Source: Bacteroidota bacterium
Lineage (GTDB): Bacteria > Bacteroidota > Ignavibacteria > Ignavibacteriales > Ignavibacteriaceae
NCBI GenBank assembly: GCA_024278655.1
Contig: JAJRSV010000296.1
Span: 1 to 8,378 of the forward strand
Length of the DNA: 8,378 bases
Direction: 5' to 3'
Made by a program: the position numbers and the translations under genes. Below the pieces are notes generated by a model. That model saw nothing but the letters and a program-made list of their open reading frames with translations, made no database searches and was not told the DNA's origin. Shown here piece after piece: positions 4,909 to 8,378 of this stretch (the first letter of the stretch is position 1; each line of letters begins with the position of its first letter).

Positions 4909-6843
4909 ATGAAAGAATTCAGATTCCGTATTATTCTTGTATTTGCTATAATTTTTTTAGCGGTATACATGCTGTATCCCACATACGTCGATTACCAGAA
5001 CTCGAAGAAAATTGAGAAAGTACTTGAGCAGAGAAAACAGGAAATTTTAAAAAGCAATCCTAACATTACCAAGAGCCAGTTAGACAATCTTCTTAAAGTT
5101 GTAGAAGACAGCCTGCTTAGTGCAAACCCGGATTTTCAGAAAAACCGTGAGAAAAGAATAAAGTTAGGTCTCGATTTGCAGGGTGGAATGAGAGTTGTTC
5201 TGGAAGTAAACACCGCGCAACTACTTGCCAAGCTTGCTAAAAATCCCGACAGTGCATTTAAAGATGCATTAAAATCAGCCGAGCAGGAAGCAACATTATC
5301 GGATGAGTCGGTGGTTGATATTCTCGGCAGAAAGCTGAAAGAAAAAGGAATAAGATTAAGCAGGTATTTCGGTTCTATCAGGCAGGAAGATGATGAAATT
5401 ATTTCGGACCTGAAAGAAGACGTTGAAGATGCAGTTACCCGTGCACTGGAAATTATACGAAACAGAATTGACCAGTACGGTGTTTCGGAACCGACTATTC
5501 AGAGGCAGGGCAGCCGCAGAATAATCGTCGAGCTTCCGGGCATTGCAAGAGAAGAAGAGGCAAAACAATTGCTGCAAGGTACAGCGCTGCTTGAGTTCAG
5601 ACTTGTTAAAGAACCCGATTTTGCTTTTGATGTTATGAGAAAGATTGACGAAGCGCTGGCAAAATCATTATCTAAAATAAGTACAGACACAAGCACGGCA
5701 AGCGATACATTAAGCGCCGTATCCGATACAACTGCGGTAAGCGATACACTTGCACCCGAACAACTGACCGAAGAAGAATTTGCCAAACAGCATCCTTTCT
5801 TTACGGTTGCACGCATAAGCGAACAGCAGCGTACAGCCGATGCTTACGTTAGAGAAGACGATATAAACAAGATTCAGATGTATTTAAACAGACCCGAAGT
5901 TCAGAAAGTTATTCCGAACAACGTTGAGTTTGTATTTTCGGCTAAACCCGTAGGACAGGATGCCGACGGGAAAAACGTTTATTTAATGTATCTGGTTAAT
6001 AAAGAACCGGAACTTACCGGCGGCGTTATAACCGATGCACAAGCTAACATCGATCCGAATACTTCATCACCAATTGTAAATATGACGATGAACACCGAAG
6101 GCGCTACAGACTGGGCGCGTATAACAGGTGCCAATATCGGTAAACGCATTGCTATTATGTTAGACGGAAGAGTTTTTTCGGCTCCGGTTGTTCAAACGAA
6201 AATTACCGGCGGCAGATCGCAGATTTCGGGCATGGCTAATCTTGATGAAGCAAAACTTTTAGAGATTGTACTTAAGGCGGGTGCTTTACCGGCACCGGTA
6301 GATATAATCGAAGAACGAAGCGTCGGTCCCTCACTCGGTGAAGACTCGGTTAACAGCGGATTTCAATCGGTACTTATCGGTTATTTCCTTGTTGGATTTT
6401 TTATGATTATTTACTACCAGCGGGCAGGTACAATTTCGTCGTTTACACTTATTATAACCATTTTATTTATACTGGGAGTGCTTGCCGGTTTTAAAGCAAC
6501 ACTTACGCTGCCCGGTATTGCGGGTATAATTTTAACGATAGGTATGGCGGTGGATGCCAATGTGCTTATCTTCGAACGAATAAGAGAAGAACTTGCAACC
6601 GGAAAAACGGTTAAAGCATCTATCGACAGCGGTTTTGCAAAAGCATATTCGGCTATTATCGATTCGAACATTACTACATTCTTTACCGGTATTATTCTTT
6701 ACCAGTTCGGAACCGGTCCTATTCAGGGTTTTGCTTTAACGCTGATGATAGGTATTGCAGCGAGTTTATTCAGTGCATTAGTAATTACAAGATTAATAAT
6801 GGACGTTATGGTAGCCCGCGGGGTTAAAGTAACTATTGGTTAA
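4909..6843 (+). CDS. secD: Protein translocase subunit SecD
   Basis: SecD and SecF form an inner-membrane complex that uses the proton motive force to pull exported proteins out of SecYEG on the periplasmic side. This 644-residue protein has the expected order. One N-terminal helix (about 7-26) is followed by the Sec_GG motif KLGLDLQGGMRVVLEV (85-100) and a large periplasmic P1 region with VELPGI (207-212). NIGKRIAIMLDGRVFSAP (409-426) lies at the end of that region. Then come five helices (about 487-630). GMAVDANVLIFERIREE (545-561) is the conserved TM4 motif, and D549 is the proton-pathway Asp. Residues 257-282 are a Ser/Thr/Asp/Ala-rich linker not typical of the family. The gene starts a two-gene operon with secF 32 bp downstream. 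The upstream neighbour is punA, not yajC. Confidence 0.97.
   Translation: MKEFRFRIILVFAIIFLAVYMLYPTYVDYQNSKKIEKVLEQRKQEILKSNPNITKSQLDNLLKVVEDSLLSANPDFQKNREKRIKLGLDLQGGMRVVLEVNTAQLLAKLAKNPDSAFKDALKSAEQEATLSDESVVDILGRKLKEKGIRLSRYFGSIRQEDDEIISDLKEDVEDAVTRALEIIRNRIDQYGVSEPTIQRQGSRRIIVELPGIAREEEAKQLLQGTALLEFRLVKEPDFAFDVMRKIDEALAKSLSKISTDTSTASDTLSAVSDTTAVSDTLAPEQLTEEEFAKQHPFFTVARISEQQRTADAYVREDDINKIQMYLNRPEVQKVIPNNVEFVFSAKPVGQDADGKNVYLMYLVNKEPELTGGVITDAQANIDPNTSSPIVNMTMNTEGATDWARITGANIGKRIAIMLDGRVFSAPVVQTKITGGRSQISGMANLDEAKLLEIVLKAGALPAPVDIIEERSVGPSLGEDSVNSGFQSVLIGYFLVGFFMIIYYQRAGTISSFTLIITILFILGVLAGFKATLTLPGIAGIILTIGMAVDANVLIFERIREELATGKTVKASIDSGFAKAYSAIIDSNITTFFTGIILYQFGTGPIQGFALTLMIGIAASLFSALVITRLIMDVMVARGVKVTIG
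5677..5754 (+). repeat. Low-complexity (S/T)DT repeat linker within SecD
   Basis: Residues 257-282 of SecD contain four spaced SDT/TDT triplets in a Ser/Thr/Ala-rich context. At the DNA level AGCGATACA occurs twice and TCCGATACA once. It interrupts the periplasmic P1 region after RLVKEPDFAFDV and before the sequence resumes near FFTVARI (297-303). It is probably a flexible, exposed linker that arose by short tandem duplication. Confidence 0.6.
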
Positions 6844-6857
6844 TTTATTCAAGCTTT

Positions 6858-6863
6858 AAGGAG
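6858..6863 (+). promoter_or_regulatory. Shine-Dalgarno sequence of secF
   Basis: AAGGAG lies 12 bases before the secF ATG at 6876, in the 32-bp gap after secD. It is the strongest Shine-Dalgarno in the window, though slightly far from the start. It supports the 6876 start and independent ribosome loading on secF. Confidence 0.55.
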
Positions 6864-6875
6864 CAGAATTCAAAT

Positions 6876-8015
6876 ATGCGAATATTCAAAGATTTTCATT
6901 ATAACTTTTTAGATAAAAGAAAAATTGCCTACGTTCTTTCGGCAACATTATTCGTGGTAGGCATTGTAAGCGCTTTGGTAAGAGGTTTTGAATTCGGTAT
7001 CGACTTTAAAGGCGGAACCGAAATCGTTCTTCAGTTCGAAAAACCTGTTGATATTTCCGTCGTGAGAGCGGATGTTGAAAACATAGGTTTGGGTAATGTT
7101 GAAGTTAAAACCTTCGGCGGCGAATCGGGCGTTATGATAAGAACCGAACAGCAGATTATTCCGCCCGACATCTTTCCGAAAGTTGTTGAAAGCATTGAGA
7201 AGGAAATTGATAAGAAATTTCCGGGTGTGCCAAGAAAGATAGTCGACTCAACGGCAAATTCAATTACTTATGAATTCCCAAGCCACGATACCACAGATGC
7301 TATAATCGATGCACTGTTCGAAGCCGGATTTCAATCGGGAAGAGTTTCCGAAGAGCAGGATAACCGCCAGATGATTGTGCGTGTTGGTATTGCCGACTGG
7401 ATTAAGATTAATTTAAGCAATAAGATTGCCGACAACCACTTTACGGTTCTTAAAGAAGACAGGGTTGGACCTAAGATCGGTAAAGAACTAAAACAGGATG
7501 CCGTCCTCGCAATCTTTTTTGCGCTTGTGGTAATTCTTATTTATCTCGGTTTCCGTTTCAAATTCATCTTTGCGGTTGGTGCGGTTTCGGCGCTGTTCCA
7601 TGATGTGCTTATCACACTGGGTTTATTCTCACTGCTTTACGGAGTTATACCCGGCTTGAATCTTGAAATAGACCTGACGGTTGTTGCGGCTTTCTTAACA
7701 CTTGTCGGTTACTCGATTAACGATACCGTTATTGTGTTCGACAGAATAAGAGAAAATATGAAGATACACAAAACCAGACCGATTAGGGAAGTGATCGATA
7801 CAAGTATAAGTCAGACGATGAGCCGTACGGTACTTACCGGAGGCACAACATTGCTAACCGTACTTGCACTGTTAATTTTCGGCGGCGAGGTTTTAAGAGC
7901 ATTTGCTTTTACTTTATTCTTCGGTATCATCATCGGTACTTACTCTTCAATTTTCGTAGCAAGTGCATTGGTTTATGAGTACTCGCAGAAAGCCGGTAAG
8001 AAGTTAGAGTTTTAA
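6876..8015 (+). CDS. secF: Protein translocase subunit SecF
   Basis: SecF is the partner of SecD in the proton-driven inner-membrane export complex. The 379-residue product has one N-terminal helix (about 17-36), then GIDFKGGTE (41-49), the Sec_GG motif. The periplasmic region ends at VGPKIG (197-202), and five more helices (about 209-366) follow. Conserved membrane motifs are FHDVLIT (241-247, D243) and VGYSINDTVIVFDRIREN (277-294, D283). The protein is longer than typical SecF of about 300-320 residues because the periplasmic region is nearly doubled. Residues about 47-125 and 128-200 look like two copies of the same domain (TEIVLQFEKPVD...VMIR and NSITYEFPSHDT...QMIVR). The gene is co-transcribed with secD and ends before a strong terminator. 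Confidence 0.97.
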   Translation: MRIFKDFHYNFLDKRKIAYVLSATLFVVGIVSALVRGFEFGIDFKGGTEIVLQFEKPVDISVVRADVENIGLGNVEVKTFGGESGVMIRTEQQIIPPDIFPKVVESIEKEIDKKFPGVPRKIVDSTANSITYEFPSHDTTDAIIDALFEAGFQSGRVSEEQDNRQMIVRVGIADWIKINLSNKIADNHFTVLKEDRVGPKIGKELKQDAVLAIFFALVVILIYLGFRFKFIFAVGAVSALFHDVLITLGLFSLLYGVIPGLNLEIDLTVVAAFLTLVGYSINDTVIVFDRIRENMKIHKTRPIREVIDTSISQTMSRTVLTGGTTLLTVLALLIFGGEVLRAFAFTLFFGIIIGTYSSIFVASALVYEYSQKAGKKLEF

Positions 8016-8048
8016 TTTGTATGAATTTATTTAAATGAACAATTACTG

Positions 8049-8080
8049 AAAAAGGCGGTCGCTTACAGACCGCCTTTTTT
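8049..8080. terminator. Bidirectional rho-independent terminator
   Basis: GGCGGTC (8054-8060) and GACCGCC (8068-8074) pair perfectly around the loop GCTTACA. Five As (8049-8053) lie on one side and six Ts (8075-8080) on the other. It therefore terminates secD-secF on the plus strand. Read on the minus strand it is equally good, with a T-run after the stem, for the convergent gene ending at 8171. Confidence 0.93.
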
Positions 8081-8170
8081 GTAGTTAGCATTAAATACTA
8101 TAAAATTGTGGGAGTTTAATTAACCAACAACCACGACAAAGTCGGAATTACTTGTTAAGTTCCTGAAAAG

Positions 8171-8378
8171 TCACTTTAGCAGTAACATCTTCCTCGTTTG
8201 TATAAACTTGCCTGCTTTAATTCTGTATATGTATATACCGCTTGCTAAGTTTGAAGCATTGAAGTTTACGCGATAGTATCCTTCCGGCTGATAACCGTTT
8301 ACAAGCAGTGCTACTCGTCTTCCCAGTATATCTATTACTTCTAACTTTACATCTCCACCGTGCTTTAAGCTGTATTCT
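8171..8378 (-). CDS. T9SS type A sorting-domain protein, C-terminal fragment
   Basis: On the minus strand the frame is open from the window edge (first full codon at 8377) to the stop TGA at 8173-8171, giving the last 68 residues of a larger protein. They form a typical C-terminal sorting domain: EYSLKHGGDVKLEVIDILGR at the start, then VALLVNGYQPEGYYRVNFNA, SNLASGIYIYRIKAG and the terminal TRKMLLLK. Known T9SS cargo carry such a domain. They cross the inner membrane by Sec and are then exported through the outer membrane by the type IX system, where the domain is usually cleaved. The N-terminal functional part lies beyond the window, so the protein's activity is unknown. The gene converges on secF with the shared terminator between them. 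Confidence 0.92.
   Translation of the reverse strand, partial: EYSLKHGGDVKLEVIDILGRRVALLVNGYQPEGYYRVNFNASNLASGIYIYRIKAGKFIQTRKMLLLK

Noticed and set aside
8081..8170. Small hairpin CGAC-AAA-GTCG near 8132-8142 after the minus-strand gene
   Set aside because: Only 4 bp of stem and no T-tract. The strong bidirectional hairpin at 8049-8080 already accounts for termination.
1..8378. Search for a new defence, mobile or secretion system
   Set aside because: Every substantial open frame is assigned to a known family. No integrase, transposase, terminal repeats, toxin pair or CRISPR-like array was seen. Calling a new system would go beyond the evidence.

Overview
The window is bacterial and most likely from the Bacteroidota/Ignavibacteriota/Chlorobiota group. 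Four things point there. The 3' end encodes, on the minus strand, the C-terminus of a protein with a type IX secretion (T9SS) sorting domain. The secD promoter region matches the TAnnTTTG -7 element of that group. Most starts lack a strong Shine-Dalgarno sequence, nupC and secF being the exceptions. An intergenic heptamer repeat resembles the short tandem repeats scattered through such genomes. SecD and SecF are separate proteins rather than one fused SecDF, which leans towards an Ignavibacteria/Chlorobi-like lineage over Bacteroidia. This assignment is inference.

Layout. Positions 1-1220 are the end of a probable surface-polysaccharide locus: the C-terminal part of a membrane-anchored family 2 glycosyltransferase, overlapping by 10 bp a class I SAM-dependent methyltransferase. 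A terminator-like hairpin overlaps the methyltransferase stop codon. A 216-bp non-coding gap (1221-1436) follows, holding inverted repeats that might form a structured leader.

Positions 1437-4701 are a tight, same-strand nucleoside-salvage cluster: cytidine deaminase (cdd), TK1-type thymidine kinase (tdk), a concentrative nucleoside symporter (nupC-like) and a trimeric-type purine nucleoside phosphorylase (punA-like). Together they import nucleosides, deaminate (deoxy)cytidine to (deoxy)uridine, phosphorylate thymidine/deoxyuridine and phosphorolyse purine nucleosides. A heptamer tandem repeat sits directly before tdk.

Positions 4702-4908 hold an AT-rich palindrome and a good Bacteroidota-type promoter, which drives secD-secF (4909-8015), the proton-driven part of the Sec translocon. 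SecF appears to carry a tandem duplication of its periplasmic domain. A strong bidirectional terminator (8049-8080) separates secF from the convergent minus-strand gene whose last 68 codons (8171-8378) encode the sorting domain.

No tRNA, rRNA, CRISPR array, insertion sequence or phage gene was seen, and no gap exceeds 300 bp. Most of the window is ordinary metabolism and secretion. I do not see a convincing undescribed system. The best leads are the duplicated SecF periplasmic domain, the altered central segment of the purine nucleoside phosphorylase, and the unexplained repeats and palindromes between genes.
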